Source: Shewanella canadensis
GTDB lineage: Bacteria > Pseudomonadota > Gammaproteobacteria > Enterobacterales > Shewanellaceae
NCBI RefSeq assembly: GCF_003966225.1
Contig: NZ_RXNU01000005.1
Span: 356,710 to 420,709 of the forward strand
DNA: 64,000 nt
Reading direction: 5' to 3'
Shown: positions 33,300-42,439 of the stretch, one piece after another
Layout of the letters: every line of letters starts with the position of its first letter
Numbering within the stretch: the stretch's first letter is position 1
The notes under the pieces: model-generated
What the model was told of the DNA's origin: nothing
The model's database searches: none
Seen by the model: only the letters and a program-made list of their open reading frames with translations
Program-made: the position numbers and the translations under genes

Positions 33300-36200
33300 T
33301 TACTTTATTTCTAACTCTTTTGCCAGTTCGCGTGCAACAGCTTCGGGTGAACTTGAATTTCGTGCAAATAGCGAATAGGCCACAGGGATCACGAGTAAGG
33401 TGAACATAGTGGCCAACACTATCCCCGATAGCACCACGACCCCGATAACAAATCTTGTTTCAGCTCCTGCTCCCTGAGCCAATACCAGAGGTACGGCACC
33501 GGCAGCGGTGGTGATCCCGGTCATTAAAATAGGACGTAATCTTTGCGCCGACGCCTGTACAATGGCCTTTTCGAACTCGACCCCTTTATCCCTGAGCTGA
33601 TTGGCAAATTCTACGATCAAGATACCATTTTTAGCCGCCAGGCCGACCAGCATGATGATACCAATCTGGCTGTAAATGTTCAGGCTCTGTCCGGTTAACC
33701 ATAAGCCAACCAAGGCTCCAAGTGTGGCCAAGGGAACGGTTAACATAATAACCATTGGATGGATGAAGCTCTCAAATTGCGCGGCCAACACCAAAAAGAC
33801 AATCCCGAGTGCAAGAATAAAGACAAAATACATCGAACTGCCCGACTCCTGATAATCGAGTGACTGCCCCTTATAGCTGATCACCGCCTCGGCAGGCAGA
33901 TAAGTACTCGATAGCTCATTGAGGTAATCCAGTGCTTCTCCCAGACTGTAACCGTCGGCTAAGTTTGCTTCCAATGTAATAGAGCGCATACGGTTGTATC
34001 TGTTTAGCTGACTCGCATCGGCAAACTCTTCGACACTGACTAAATTAGACAGAGGGATCAATGCCTTATTCCGGTCTGAACGAACATAGATATTCTCAAG
34101 ATCCGATGCGGTATTTTGATTATCCCGATTCCCCTCGATGATGACATCATACTCCTCACCATCACGCATAAAGGTCGTCACCAGACGTGAGCCCAACATA
34201 GACTCTAATGTTCGGCCGATATGGGATATGGAGACACCAAGATCGGCGGCCCTGTCTTTATCTATGATGACCCTAAGTTGTGGCTTAGTCTCTTTGTAAT
34301 CATGATCTAACCCCACCAGATTAGGGTTATCTTTAGCCTTCTCAAGGATAATATCCCGCCACCTTGCAATCTCCTCATAGCTCGGGCCTCCCAGCACAAA
34401 TTGCACAGGTTTACCGACACCACGACCAAATGCTTGTCTCATCACAGGAAAGGCTCTGACTCCGGCGAGATCGGAGAGGCGACTACGAATATCCCCGGTG
34501 ATCTCGAATGCACTTCTTCTTTGTTCCCAATCTTCGAGTACTATGATGGCCATACCGTTTGAGAAATTGGCGCTGCGGCCGAAACTTCTCGGTGCGCGGA
34601 TAAGCAGGCGTTTTACCTCACCCGATTCCACTAGAGGCATCAATCGATTTTCAATTTCATCCATATAGGATTCAATATATTCATAACTCGCCCCTTGAGG
34701 GCCGTTAACAATGAGGAACATTGACCCCCTATCCTCTCTTGGCGCAAACTCCTGAGGCACCTCTTTAACCAGAAAGGCACTACAAGCCAGAGCAATTAAT
34801 ACCAGAGAGCTAACCATCAGCGGATAACGCATCAACTTAATAACCAGAGCCTGATACTGAGCCGATACATAGTTCATTCCTGCATCCACTTTCCTGACAA
34901 GCCAGGGATCGTCACCCGCGGGTTTAAGGAGCTTCGAGCACATCATGGGGCTCAAAGTCAGCGCGACGATACTCGAGAAGATCACGGCGGCGCTCATCGC
35001 AACTGCAAATTCTTTAAACAGCTTACCCAGATCGCCCTCTAAGAAGGTGATAGGCATAAATACCGCAACAAGCACGAGCGTTGTGGCCACAACGGCAAAC
35101 GCGACTTCCCTCGCCCCCAGATACGCCGCCTTAAGTGGTGAATCTCCCTCCTCGATGCGGCGATGAATGTTCTCCAGTACCACAATGGCATCATCGACTA
35201 CCATACCGATGGCCAATATCATGGCTAGCAGCGTCAGCAAGTTAATCGTGTAACCGAGGGCGTATAACACGATAAAGGTTGCCGTTAACGAGACGGGTAC
35301 CGTTACTGCGGGGATCAGCATGGCGCGTACGCTACCTAAGAAAAGGTAGATAACCACGATAACCAGAAACATGGCAATAAAGAGAGTTTGATACACCTCC
35401 TTTACCGAGGCTTCGATGAAAACCGAGCTGTCGTATGAACGCTTTATCTCCATACCGGCAGGTAAGGTCGGGTTAATCTTATCGACAAGTGCATTAGCCG
35501 CTCTGGCAACATCCAGGGTATTGGCAGTGGATTGTTTGGAAATACCCAAACCTATCATGGCCTCACGATTCCCCCTGAAGGTGATACGCTCCTCCTCCGA
35601 GCCAATCTCAACTTTTGCGACATCGCCTAATGTTACCAGGTAACCATCATCCCCTTCGGTGAGCACCAGGTTGGTAAAATCTTCAACTGTACGAAAACTT
35701 CGTTCGACGCGAACGGTGAAATGTCTCTCTTTTGATTCGACAGAGCCCGCCGGAAGCTCAACGTTTTCAGAGCGAAGCACTTTTTCTATATCGGCCACGG
35801 TCAGATCCCGCGCAGCGAGTGCCTGTCTATCGATCCAGATCCGCATCGCGTAGACCTTACCCCCACCGATGCGAATATTGGCGACACCATCGATGACAGA
35901 CAACCTGTCAGTCAGGTAACGACGTGCATAGTCGGTCAGCTGTAATGTCGTCATCTGGTCTGAGACCAAATTTAACCACATGATGACTTCATCACCACCA
36001 TTGGCTTTTCGCACCTCCGGCGGCTCAGCTTCCTCGGGTAAGTTATTAAGCAAGCCTGATACACGGTCACGAACATCGTTAGCGGCGGCTTCAATATCTC
36101 TTCCAACATCGAACTCCAAGGTTACCGTGGAGCGCCCGTCCCGACTCGATGAATTAATATGGCGAATACCTTCGACGCCACTGATACGGTCTTCCACAAG

Positions 36201-36395
36201 CTGAGTGATACGACTCTCAACCACAGATGCGCTTGCACCTCGGTAGTTCGTTTGAATCGAGACCACAGGTGGATCAATATTGGGGTATTCTCTTAACGGG
36301 AGCTTATCGAAGGAGACGAGGCCAAAAGCGATAAGCAAAATACTAATGACGGAGGCAAAGACAGGCCGCTTTACCGACAGATCAGTTAAAATCAT
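33300..36395 (-). CDS. RND efflux permease (AcrB/MexB-type, HAE1 family)
   Basis: The 1031-residue inner-membrane pump has the RND layout: a first helix in VFASVISILLIAFGLVSF, large periplasmic loops, and GMVVDDAIVVLENIHRRIEE in helix 4 with the paired Asp residues of the proton relay. It drives drug or metabolite efflux by proton antiport with the adaptor encoded just upstream (4-bp overlap). No outer membrane channel gene is linked, so it likely uses TolC. The substrate is unknown; the sequence is of the hydrophobic-amphiphilic efflux type, not heavy-metal CzcA. Confidence 0.92.
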   Translation of the reverse strand: MILTDLSVKRPVFASVISILLIAFGLVSFDKLPLREYPNIDPPVVSIQTNYRGASASVVESRITQLVEDRISGVEGIRHINSSSRDGRSTVTLEFDVGRDIEAAANDVRDRVSGLLNNLPEEAEPPEVRKANGGDEVIMWLNLVSDQMTTLQLTDYARRYLTDRLSVIDGVANIRIGGGKVYAMRIWIDRQALAARDLTVADIEKVLRSENVELPAGSVESKERHFTVRVERSFRTVEDFTNLVLTEGDDGYLVTLGDVAKVEIGSEEERITFRGNREAMIGLGISKQSTANTLDVARAANALVDKINPTLPAGMEIKRSYDSSVFIEASVKEVYQTLFIAMFLVIVVIYLFLGSVRAMLIPAVTVPVSLTATFIVLYALGYTINLLTLLAMILAIGMVVDDAIVVLENIHRRIEEGDSPLKAAYLGAREVAFAVVATTLVLVAVFMPITFLEGDLGKLFKEFAVAMSAAVIFSSIVALTLSPMMCSKLLKPAGDDPWLVRKVDAGMNYVSAQYQALVIKLMRYPLMVSSLVLIALACSAFLVKEVPQEFAPREDRGSMFLIVNGPQGASYEYIESYMDEIENRLMPLVESGEVKRLLIRAPRSFGRSANFSNGMAIIVLEDWEQRRSAFEITGDIRSRLSDLAGVRAFPVMRQAFGRGVGKPVQFVLGGPSYEEIARWRDIILEKAKDNPNLVGLDHDYKETKPQLRVIIDKDRAADLGVSISHIGRTLESMLGSRLVTTFMRDGEEYDVIIEGNRDNQNTASDLENIYVRSDRNKALIPLSNLVSVEEFADASQLNRYNRMRSITLEANLADGYSLGEALDYLNELSSTYLPAEAVISYKGQSLDYQESGSSMYFVFILALGIVFLVLAAQFESFIHPMVIMLTVPLATLGALVGLWLTGQSLNIYSQIGIIMLVGLAAKNGILIVEFANQLRDKGVEFEKAIVQASAQRLRPILMTGITTAAGAVPLVLAQGAGAETRFVIGVVVLSGIVLATMFTLLVIPVAYSLFARNSSSPEAVARELAKELEIK

Positions 36396-37477
36396 GCGGT
36401 AGGCCCTACCTTAGCTTCTTTTAAAAAACTAAAATTTTCACTAAATTGGACTTTAACCTTGTCTCCGGGTCGCACCTTGAGAATGCCTCGGATCACCACC
36501 TGCTCACCCAGCTCAACCCCTGTAAGCACTTCGACCCAACCGCGCTTTCTCAGCCCAAGTTCAACCTCTTTCTTAAACACTACATTTTCATCATTCACGA
36601 GATAGACATAATGTCTGTCCTGAATTGGGATGATGGCAGACTCAGGTAAGATCAAGGCTTCTCTGCTCTCCTTGATCAATTTTACTTTCATCAGCATGCC
36701 GGGTAGGAGTCGATGCCTGGCATTAGCGATCTCCGCGCGTACCGTCACGGCTCGGGTCGTTGGATTAACACGACTATCAATTGAGACCACTTGACCGGTA
36801 AACAGCTCATCGGGGAATGCTACCGCGGTAGCTTCCACATTTTTACCTATTGCTAACGACTGTAAGAAACGCTCGGGAACTGAAAAATCCAGCTTAATTA
36901 TCGAAATATCATCCAGAGTGGTGATCACAGTACCCGGAGAAACCAGGCTACCCACGCTGATTTGACGCAGACCTAATCGGCCCTTGAAGGGGGCTGTAAT
37001 GGTGCGATCCTTTAGCGCCGACTGCGCCTGGACCAGCTCAGCTTTCGTGGTGTCGATTAAGGTTTGAAGCCTGTCTCTTTCCAGCTCTGCAATCGTCTGG
37101 CTGGTAACCAGCGAGCGGATCCGTTCAAGTTCTCTCATATGATCACTTACGCGGACCCTTGCGACTGTTACTCTGGCAACTTGCTCTCTATCCTGTAACT
37201 GGACAAGTAAGCGTCCTTTCTCAACACTGTCACCATCGCTAAAATTAATTTTAGTCACTACCTCGGTGACTTTAGGAGTCACCGTTATTGACTCATAGGC
37301 TTTACTGGTACCGAGCGCCTCAACCTCATCCCTAACCAACTCCATAGCGGCTTTGGCTACGACAACATTAGCAATGGGTCTGGCTTTTTTTACTTTAGAG
37401 GGGGAATTGGGGGCAAACTCTTGGTAAGCAAACCAAGCTACTGAAGCCAAAATGATCATTATTATTATTTTTTTCAT
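36392..37477 (-). CDS. RND periplasmic adaptor (membrane fusion protein)
   Basis: The 361-residue protein has an N-terminal membrane anchor (IIIMIILASVAWFAY), a split lipoyl domain (INFSDGDSVEKGRLLVQL and ITAPFKGRLGLRQISVGSLV), a helical hairpin between them and a beta-barrel domain. It links the RND permease to an outer membrane channel. ATG at 37477 follows TTGGACAGTTA. The stop overlaps the permease start (ATGA), so the two are translationally coupled. Confidence 0.9.
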   Translation of the reverse strand: MKKIIIMIILASVAWFAYQEFAPNSPSKVKKARPIANVVVAKAAMELVRDEVEALGTSKAYESITVTPKVTEVVTKINFSDGDSVEKGRLLVQLQDREQVARVTVARVRVSDHMRELERIRSLVTSQTIAELERDRLQTLIDTTKAELVQAQSALKDRTITAPFKGRLGLRQISVGSLVSPGTVITTLDDISIIKLDFSVPERFLQSLAIGKNVEATAVAFPDELFTGQVVSIDSRVNPTTRAVTVRAEIANARHRLLPGMLMKVKLIKESREALILPESAIIPIQDRHYVYLVNDENVVFKKEVELGLRKRGWVEVLTGVELGEQVVIRGILKVRPGDKVKVQFSENFSFLKEAKVGPTA

Positions 37478-37698
37478 TAACTGTCCAAGGTACTACTTCT
37501 TTTGATATATGACAGTTTACCCTTGCGCAACACAGCATCAAGTTGTTTTACCTTTACTTACAATTAAACACATTCATTACACCAACTTAAGGTATCGGTA
37601 TACTCGAACAGAGGTGAGATGATTAATGCTAACGACTGGAATAGATGCTGTATCGAGTCATTTACTCTACTGAGTCGGCTATTTAAAAATAAAAAAAA

Positions 37699-37714
37699 GG
37701 AGGCATTAGCCTCC
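37699..37714 (-). terminator. Terminator after bamC
   Basis: GGAGGC and GCCTCC form a 6-bp stem with loop ATTA; a long A-run on the left serves as the T-run for the minus-strand dapA-bamC unit. Confidence 0.85.
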
Positions 37715-37741
37715 TTTTAGGTTCTATTGAACTGAAACTAA

Positions 37742-38863
37742 CTAACGAATTTTACGATCTTCTTGCATAAGCTCTGAGAAGCCTTCATACACAGCTTCGA
37801 CCACTACATTATCCAAGGGTTTATCTTCTGAGTTGTGGAGGTAGATGCGTGTCTTATCTTCGCTGTCACCCTCTTTGAGTAACATTCGATAAGAACCTTC
37901 CTCAACAGGGAGTTTCTTTTCACTCCATAGTGAGCTCCAGAAGCCTGAATCATCGTTAACATTGATATAATAAAGTCCCTTATTACTGTCCATATCAACA
38001 ATTTCGAAACCCATTTCCGGTAATACGATACGTAAGCGATCCCAGGTACGTTGGAAAGGTGCATCGGCTAACCAATAAGACTGTTCAGCCGCTTCTCCTT
38101 CAACACTTGCTGGTGCACCTTGTACAATATTAACGTCGATACCCAGGCTCTCTCTGAGACGTTTGGCCTTGATAGCCTGAGTGCGTTTTACACTCATATA
38201 AGCAACAGCACTATTTAACATATCAATGGTATAGCGACGTTTATCTTCGCCACTCAGGAGGATATTTTGCTGCTTACCATCAAAACTTTCTTCATGGTCA
38301 ATCAAGTTTATAGCTATGTTACCACTGCGTCCATGGGGACGAACATCCACCTCAAACTGATAACGTTGACGAAGTTCATAGATCTCATCACTGCCCCAGA
38401 AGCTTGAATCGATGACCTCTTGGTTTTCTATCCAATCCGTTTCTATTAAGCCTTTGTCGTAATCTTCACTGAGGACAGTAATCGACTGACTCGCCAAATA
38501 GTTATTCAACACGGTATAGAGTTCTTGTTTCAGATCGATATCTTTATCGATGGACTCGACAACGATCTTGATGCTATCACCACTCTCTTCTACATGAGTG
38601 CCTTCCGCCATGGGTAACACTTGCAATGGCGGTCTGATATCCAAAAGCTTACCAACCAATTTGTCATCGGCCTTCGAATTAAGCTTTGGAATATCAAATT
38701 CCTTACTATAAGTCGGAGTATTTAACCCTTCTGGAATGGTCAAAGCGGGTTGTACTTTAACATTGGTATACTCGTCCCCACCGTTCGCTTGTCTGCGTTC
38801 GATCGGTGAACTACAGGCCGTCACTGCGGCGATGAGTACTAAAGGAGTCACTTGCTTTAACAT
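37742..38863 (-). CDS. bamC: Outer membrane assembly lipoprotein BamC
   Basis: The lipoprotein (lipobox VTAC, Cys17) is BamC (formerly NlpB), a component of the BAM complex that inserts beta-barrel proteins into the outer membrane. An unstructured N-terminal stretch (IERRQANGGDEYTNVKVQP, the BamD-binding part) is followed by two helix-grip domains. The 373 residues are a bit longer than in E. coli. It follows dapA by 3 bp, the conserved dapA-bamC order of enteric and Shewanella-type bacteria. Confidence 0.9.
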   Translation of the reverse strand: MLKQVTPLVLIAAVTACSSPIERRQANGGDEYTNVKVQPALTIPEGLNTPTYSKEFDIPKLNSKADDKLVGKLLDIRPPLQVLPMAEGTHVEESGDSIKIVVESIDKDIDLKQELYTVLNNYLASQSITVLSEDYDKGLIETDWIENQEVIDSSFWGSDEIYELRQRYQFEVDVRPHGRSGNIAINLIDHEESFDGKQQNILLSGEDKRRYTIDMLNSAVAYMSVKRTQAIKAKRLRESLGIDVNIVQGAPASVEGEAAEQSYWLADAPFQRTWDRLRIVLPEMGFEIVDMDSNKGLYYINVNDDSGFWSSLWSEKKLPVEEGSYRMLLKEGDSEDKTRIYLHNSEDKPLDNVVVEAVYEGFSELMQEDRKIR

Positions 38864-38866
38864 CTA

Positions 38867-39751
38867 TTATTTAACCTCAATTCGAGCATTTTTCATTGCA
38901 TCTAACAACAGACCATGAAACTCGGTAGAAAGTTCCGTTAAAGGTAAACGGATTTCGCCCTGGCTGATAAGCCCCATTCGATGAACTGCCCACTTCACAG
39001 GTATTGGATTCGCTTCGCAAAACAGAGCACTGAATAACCCCTTGATTGAATCTTCGGCCGCCATCGCGGCCTGAAGATTACCCGCTAACGCAGCGTCACA
39101 CATCATTTTAAACTGTTTCGGTACTATATTATTAGCAACGGAAATGACACCATCGCCGCCCAGAGTCAGAAACTCTCTGGCCGTTGCGTCATCGCCACTA
39201 TAGAGAAGAAAATCATCTCCACACAGCTCACGCAGACGTTTAACGCGACTAAGATCACCGGTAGCTTCTTTGACACCGATAATATTTGGCACTTCAGCCA
39301 ATTCAGCCACTGTCTCGGGTAACATATCGACAGCGGTACGACCCGGTACGTTATAGAGTATTTGAGGAATATCAGTACTCGCTGCAACGGCTTTATAATG
39401 CGCGATGATCCCTTTAGGGCTAGGTTTGTTGTAATAAGGAGTCACACCCAACATAGCGGCGACTCCCAATTTAGACTGGGCTTTGGTTAGCTCTATAGCT
39501 TCGGCCGTTGCATTTCCGCCATTCCCGCCAATTACAGGTAATCTACCCGCGGCAAATTTAACAGTCTGAGATACGACTTCGATATGCTCAGGAATAGGTA
39601 AAGTAGCAGATTCACCTGTGGTGCCTACGGCAACGATGGCATCTGTACCTTCAGCAATATGGTACTCAACTAAATTTTCAAGACTTTTGTAATCTACTGA
39701 GCCATCACTATTCATTGGTGTGATTAAGGCTACGATGCTTCCGTTTATCAT
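38867..39751 (-). CDS. dapA: 4-hydroxy-tetrahydrodipicolinate synthase
   Basis: The class I aldolase joins pyruvate and aspartate semialdehyde in the first committed step to diaminopimelate and lysine. Schiff-base Lys161 lies in [10 protein letters not shown], Tyr134 in [10 protein letters not shown], and GTTGESATL binds pyruvate. At 294 residues it is typical. It leads the dapA-bamC unit and is divergent from gcvR, 298 bp away. Confidence 0.94.
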   Translation of the reverse strand: MINGSIVALITPMNSDGSVDYKSLENLVEYHIAEGTDAIVAVGTTGESATLPIPEHIEVVSQTVKFAAGRLPVIGGNGGNATAEAIELTKAQSKLGVAAMLGVTPYYNKPSPKGIIAHYKAVAASTDIPQILYNVPGRTAVDMLPETVAELAEVPNIIGVKEATGDLSRVKRLRELCGDDFLLYSGDDATAREFLTLGGDGVISVANNIVPKQFKMMCDAALAGNLQAAMAAEDSIKGLFSALFCEANPIPVKWAVHRMGLISQGEIRLPLTELSTEFHGLLLDAMKNARIEVK

Positions 39752-40049
39752 GTGACTTCCCCAAGAATTCAGGATTCGCTATGGTACTGATGCTAACAGC
39801 TAAAAACAAGCATTTCAGCGTTTGGTTAGCGTTAAGACTTTTTCATCATGAAAAGTATTCAACACCCTCAATGTTAGATAGAGCCAATCCGATTCAATAT
39901 GCAGACCACAGAGCCTAACACTTTGGAGACACCAAGGGATAAGATGGGGATCTCATCTTGCGCAACTTATGGTAACATTAGCGGCTGTTATTAAACGTGG
40001 TGTTACATATTACGTTTTTTCTAATAATTCGAATAGATAAGGAGAATTC

Positions 40050-40589
40050 ATGTCCAACCATCTTGTTGTTACTGCGCTGGGTGCCGATCGCCCTGGAATT
40101 GTCAGTAAATTTGCAAGACTTGCAAGTGAATGTGACTGCGATATTGTCGATAGTCGAATGGCCTTATTTGGTAACGAATTCACATTAATCATGATGCTAT
40201 CCGGCTCTTGGGCTTCAATCACTAAGGTGGAAACGAATCTTCCGAGCCTCAGTGTCGAACTCGAATTGATGACAGTGATGAAGCGAACCTCGAAGCATAC
40301 AGCTCAAAATTACATATCCAGACTCGAAGTCACTTTCAGCGGTAGCAACCAACGCGGCACCATGAAGAAGATAACTCAATTTCTTGCCGACCGCTCCTTG
40401 GATCTGGCAGCCGTGAGATCCCACGCCGATGAGGATGATCAAGGCGACCCGTCCCAAAACGTTTTCCTCACCATTAATGTTCCAGAGAAAGTTGATCTGG
40501 ATAAATTAGAAACCAGCATTAATGAACTCGCTGATGAGGTGGCGTTAGACTGCACAATCAAGCGTATGCAAGGCATAACATCAAAATAA
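40050..40589 (+). CDS. gcvR: Glycine cleavage system regulator GcvR
   Basis: The 179-residue protein has two ACT domains (VVTALGADRPGIVSKFARLA and LEVTFSGSNQRGTMKKITQF). In E. coli GcvR binds GcvA and blocks the glycine cleavage operon when glycine is low. ATG at 40050 follows AAGGAGAATTC, a strong ribosome site. It leads the gcvR-bcp unit, which is conserved in gammaproteobacteria and is disrupted here. Confidence 0.92.
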   Translation: MSNHLVVTALGADRPGIVSKFARLASECDCDIVDSRMALFGNEFTLIMMLSGSWASITKVETNLPSLSVELELMTVMKRTSKHTAQNYISRLEVTFSGSNQRGTMKKITQFLADRSLDLAAVRSHADEDDQGDPSQNVFLTINVPEKVDLDKLETSINELADEVALDCTIKRMQGITSK

Positions 40590-40611
40590 TCGAGACCGCA
40601 CAGGAAAACCA

Positions 40612-40968
40612 ATGAACACACTGATAAAAGGCGACTCAGCCCCTCTTTTTGAGCTGAAAAACCAAGACGACCAGCTTATCTCACTATCACAATGCCTTGA
40701 GAGCGGTCCGGTACTCGTTTATTTTTACCCGAAAGCATCGACTCCAGGCTGTACTGTACAGGCCTGTGGGCTGAGAGACAGTAAAAAAGCGCTCAATACG
40801 TTGAATGTGACGGTATTAGGCATTAGCCCTGATCCTGTACCTAAACTCAGCCGTTTTGCCGAGAAACAGGAACTGAATTTCTCCCTGTTAAGCGATGAAG
40901 ACCATGCTATTGCAGATGCATTTGGGGTATGGGGCGAGAAAAAGTTTACCCTTGATAAAGTTTCATGA
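40612..40968 (+). pseudogene. bcp: Native peroxiredoxin gene bcp, cut at codon ~112 by the mobile element
   Basis: This is the start of a Bcp/AhpC-TSA thiol peroxidase with the peroxidatic Cys in ASTPGCTVQACGLRD. It lies 22 bp after gcvR, its normal place. After GVWGEKKF the expected MGKE sequence is replaced by TLDKVS and a stop: the last ~43 residues are lost. The break is at about 40947/40948, in AAAAAGTTTA. Recombinase genes begin 70 bp on, and a second full-length bcp lies at 47644. The truncated product keeps the active cysteines but lacks the C-terminal beta strand and helix, so it is probably inactive. Confidence 0.9.
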
Positions 40969-41004
40969 CAAAAAACCTTGATAGTTTTTTATGACGAAAC
41001 TATC
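40952..41004. repeat. Element left end: direct repeats and inverted repeat next to the bcp break
   Basis: TTGATAAAGTTTCATGAC (40952-40969) and TTGATAGTTTTTTATGAC (40978-40995) match at 14 of 18 bases. GATAGTTT and AAACTATC (40980-41004) form a perfect 8-bp inverted repeat, and GATAGTTT appears again at 41030. These lie a few bases inside the bcp break and are likely recombinase binding sites; the inverted repeat could also be an operator of the recombinase operon. Confidence 0.65.
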
Positions 41005-41037
41005 TTTAATATGTGGTAAACATATTGAGGATAGTTT

Positions 41038-42438
41038 GTGATAAGAACACATGATGAAAAACATTCTAATATTTATGATGACTACCAACTGCTTTCAATA
41101 GAGGTTGATACATTAGCAAAACTCCAAGTTTCAGAGAGCATAAATACTGACTCTGGAGAGGTGACTTATTCACCCTACCTTTCCCCTTCCAAACTTCAAT
41201 CATACTCCAAGAAAACAGATATTATCATTGCGCCTGATGGGAGTGTTGTTTACCCACAATCTCTTTACCTAGTCTCTAAGTTACGTGGTAAGGGAGCCGT
41301 TAAGGACACCGACTCAATTGCAAAGGGGTTACTGGCTTATACTCGCTACTTAGATTCTACACATTACCCTCGATTTGATGACGATGGTAACGAAATACCA
41401 ACTGAGTATTTAACGTATAAGTCTCTAACGAAGTATGAAGAAGAAGGTGCGCCTTGGCGCTTTGCTGAACACCTTTTAGCAAACTGTCGTGCTAAACAAA
41501 ATTCAACAGGTGATGAAGCATACTCTCTTGCCACTGCAAGAAGCTATATGGGGGCCGTTATTGGCTTCTACAAGTGGATGTACAGACATGGTTACCTCAA
41601 AAATGATGATGAACATGTATTAACGCATTTCACTACCGTTGAGATTTATGAAGGCATTAATCAACACGATATGCTTGCACATACTCAATCTGGTTCAAAA
41701 CGTGTTTATGAAATGTCAAACATCATGAAGATGTTTCCAAAGAATGATAAAACGCCTGCTGATAAAAAATTAAAACCTATGACGTTCGAACAGAAAGCGT
41801 TGTTCAACCAACATATCGATACGTTGCCAAAGCCTATCTCCCTAATGCTAAGGTTGTGTGAGGAGTCAGGACTTAGGGTTGAAGAAGCCACTCACTTCCC
41901 AGCACACAACATTGGTAACAAGGATTTTAGTGAATTAGACGTTGTACCCGTTCACATTACACGCACCAAGGGCAGTAAGCCCCGTATTGTTGAAATCCCT
42001 ATCGAGCTTTACGAAGAATTAGAGCAATACAAAGAAAGTAAACAACGACAAAAGCACCTAGTTAAACGCAAAGAGCTGATTGATTCTAAAGAAGAGGTGG
42101 ATTGCACTGATTACCTTTTTGTTTCCAATAAAGGACGCCCGTATACAGAAAACACTGTGGAAGTCCATTTTGGAGTATTGAGAAGGCTAATCCAAACGAT
42201 AGAACCTACTTGGTACTACCGAGTTCATGATTTGCGTTCAACCTTTGCGACTCATTGGCTTTGGAGTGAATCCCAAAAGCGACATGTTGCCTATGACTTC
42301 CTGATGGATGAGTTGGCGGAACTGATGGGGCATGCAAGCACCGCAACGACGGAAAAGTACATTAAGTTCATGAATAAGTTTGATGAGCAGTTACGGGTTG
42401 CAAAGAGCAAAAACAACAAGATTAACAAGGGGTGGTAG
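41038..42438 (+). CDS. Tyrosine site-specific recombinase, first of operon
   Basis: The 466-residue protein has the full catalytic set of tyrosine recombinases: Arg280 (SGLRVEEATH), His397-x-x-Arg400 (RVHDLRSTFATHW), Gly-His 431-432 and Tyr441 (MGHASTATTEKYIKF). The N-terminal part is a SAM-like core-binding domain. It starts with GTG, 7 bases after GAGG, 90 bp from the bcp junction, so it is the prime candidate for integrating the element there. It resembles TnpA of Tn554 and GmtY of gamma-mobile-trio elements in position; the latter assignment is from memory and unverified. Confidence 0.85.
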   Translation: MIRTHDEKHSNIYDDYQLLSIEVDTLAKLQVSESINTDSGEVTYSPYLSPSKLQSYSKKTDIIIAPDGSVVYPQSLYLVSKLRGKGAVKDTDSIAKGLLAYTRYLDSTHYPRFDDDGNEIPTEYLTYKSLTKYEEEGAPWRFAEHLLANCRAKQNSTGDEAYSLATARSYMGAVIGFYKWMYRHGYLKNDDEHVLTHFTTVEIYEGINQHDMLAHTQSGSKRVYEMSNIMKMFPKNDKTPADKKLKPMTFEQKALFNQHIDTLPKPISLMLRLCEESGLRVEEATHFPAHNIGNKDFSELDVVPVHITRTKGSKPRIVEIPIELYEELEQYKESKQRQKHLVKRKELIDSKEEVDCTDYLFVSNKGRPYTENTVEVHFGVLRRLIQTIEPTWYYRVHDLRSTFATHWLWSESQKRHVAYDFLMDELAELMGHASTATTEKYIKFMNKFDEQLRVAKSKNNKINKGW

Positions 42439-42439
42439 C

